NCBI RefSeq assembly: GCF_029714945.1
Contig: NZ_CP121634.1
Span: 2,873,001 to 2,937,000, forward strand
Reading direction: 5' to 3'
Length of the DNA: 64,000 nt
From: Bradyrhizobium sp. CIAT3101
Lineage (GTDB): Bacteria > Pseudomonadota > Alphaproteobacteria > Rhizobiales > Xanthobacteraceae
Positions 63,117 to 64,000 of the stretch are shown piece after piece; the first letter of the stretch is position 1; every line of letters begins with the position of its first letter. The notes beneath the pieces were generated by a model. That model was not told the origin of the DNA. It worked only from the letters and a program-made list of their open reading frames with translations, and made no database searches. The translations under genes were made by a program, and so were the position numbers.

Positions 63117-63221
63117 ATGATCCAGGTCGGTTCGAAGGAAGAAGTCGCGTTGCTGCTGGCACTGTTCGGCACCCATACCCAGCCCGTCAGGAAGCCGAAG
63201 TCGAAATCGCAGCAAGGCTGA
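63117..63221 (+). CDS. Tiny 34-residue protein
   Basis: The frame is MIQVGSKEEVALLLALFG followed by a basic tail (RKPKSKSQQG). AAAAGGAG lies 6 bases upstream of the ATG, a near-perfect ribosome site, so translation is likely. It precedes the 82-residue gene by 10 bp and is probably in the same transcript. Function is unknown. Confidence 0.6.
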   Translation: MIQVGSKEEVALLLALFGTHTQPVRKPKSKSQQG

Positions 63222-63231
63222 GAGACGACCC

Positions 63232-63480
63232 ATGCCGGGCCTGGCCGATTGCCTGAGCTTTCTGCGGCTGCTGATCGCGCGAGGAGACCCGAAGGGCATT
63301 CCGCTCGCGATGAGCGCCATCGACGATTATGTCGCGATGGCGCCGGTCAGCGCGCGCAGCCGCGGCCTGCGCGCGCTCCAGCAGGACGCGCTCGAGCTGC
63401 ATGTCACCTCGGTCGGCGTGCAGCGCTCATTCGCCGAGACGGTGGATGCTTACATCGAGCGGAAGCTGAAGGAGGAGTGA
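63232..63480 (+). CDS. Small helical hypothetical protein
   Basis: An 82-residue helical protein (LADCLSFLRLLIARGDPKGIPL; FAETVDAYIERKLKEE) without signal peptide. It starts 10 bp after the 34-residue gene with a modest ribosome site (GAGAGACG). No domain is recognised. Confidence 0.6.
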   Translation: MPGLADCLSFLRLLIARGDPKGIPLAMSAIDDYVAMAPVSARSRGLRALQQDALELHVTSVGVQRSFAETVDAYIERKLKEE

Positions 63481-63592
63481 GAGGCTCTAGCTCTTGCTCC
63501 GGTTCCCCTCAGGATGAGCTGGCATCGCTCTTGCTGCATGACGTCTTCATCACGGCCCGGCCCATCGAGCCGTTTCAGATTGAGGCGATCCC

Positions 63593-63841
63593 ATGCAGTC
63601 AACGTCCCGTTTCGAAGCGACCGCGCTCCACGCTCTGATCTCCGATCTGCGCTGGCGGATCCAGATGCTCGACAGCGACATTGCCGAGGAGGAGCGCAAC
63701 GCCGGCAATGCCGACCCCCGCAGTCCCACCTATTCGATGCTGGCCCAGGCCTTGCGGTCGCGCAGGGACAATCTGCGCGCCTCGATCGCCATGCTGCAGG
63801 AACGGGAAGGGCGCGCGGCGGCGATGTCGCACGCGGCGTGA
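63593..63841 (+). CDS. Small coiled-coil hypothetical protein
   Basis: An 82-residue protein dominated by charged helices (LISDLRWRIQMLDSDIAEEERN; ALRSRRDNLRASIAMLQERE), so a short coiled coil. GAGG lies upstream of the ATG. It is the third gene of a run of small same-strand genes. No function is assigned. Confidence 0.6.
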   Translation: MQSTSRFEATALHALISDLRWRIQMLDSDIAEEERNAGNADPRSPTYSMLAQALRSRRDNLRASIAMLQEREGRAAAMSHAA

Positions 63842-64000
63842 GCGATTGTCGCGTCCTTAAAATCATAGTGCCTTCGCCGGGAACTTTCGGTTCCGGACGC
63901 GAATTTGTTATGTGGCCGGTCTTCCCGCCGATCGACCGGCCTGGAATGGCGGCTCCGGCGCCCGAGCCCCCCGTCCGCGCCGGGGCCGTCCGGTCGCGTT
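63842..64000. other. Right-edge intergenic sequence
   Basis: No gene is seen in the last 159 bases. GGAAC at 63880-63884 lacks a CGTT at the right distance, so it is not called as an EcfG promoter. Confidence 0.4.

Overview
The window is high-GC (about 65%) alphaproteobacterial DNA and reads like a Bradyrhizobium or close relative. The pointers are two intergenic palindromic repeat families that I associate from memory with that genus, a GcrA-type regulator, a C-terminal-frameshifted DctA, sigma-54 and EcfG-type promoters, and a phasin. I see no rRNA, tRNA, CRISPR array, insertion sequence or integrase. The left edge cuts a ClC channel gene.

Region 1 (1-5.9 kb) holds ordinary genes: ClC channel, DUF900-type hydrolase, MFS exporter and small secreted proteins. 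Region 2 (6-27.5 kb) is a purine and ureide nitrogen-scavenging block. It contains DUF3830, allantoinase PuuE, a fused OHCU decarboxylase/HIU hydrolase, a purine hydroxylase (FAD subunit plus an FeS-Mo fusion), an 8-oxoguanine-type deaminase, two complete BMP-family ABC importers, a Tsx-like outer-membrane channel, a guanine-type deaminase, a biuret-hydrolase-like enzyme and an allantoate amidohydrolase. Several of these transcription units start at good sigma-54 (-24/-12) promoters, so nitrogen-limitation control is likely. No urate-oxidising gene is present here.

Region 3 (27.5-42 kb) contains a six-hairpin-like protein, dctA with a 1-bp frameshift downstream of a perfect sigma-54 promoter, a metallo-beta-lactamase/receiver/GAF fusion, a formamidase divergent from a TetR-adenine deaminase-NCS2 purine permease operon, a MoxR/VWA pair, and a quinone oxidoreductase.

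Region 4 (42.2-44.6 kb) is a compact regulatory module. A LexA/CI-like self-cleaving repressor lies between a small unknown gene and a GcrA paralogue followed by a DUF6456-like protein. TTCC-N7-GGAA-type palindromes sit inside the promoters. This is the best candidate for an undescribed switch.

Region 5 (44.6-64 kb) carries small secreted proteins, a phasin, a TpsB-like transporter divergent from a FecR protein and a CHASE2-PAS-GGDEF-EAL protein, arginase, a SoxC/SoxD-like pair, an enolase-superfamily enzyme, a non-canonical Nramp-like transporter, a Crp/Fnr regulator, and a run of tiny stress-type genes including a DUF3606 gene behind an EcfG-type promoter.
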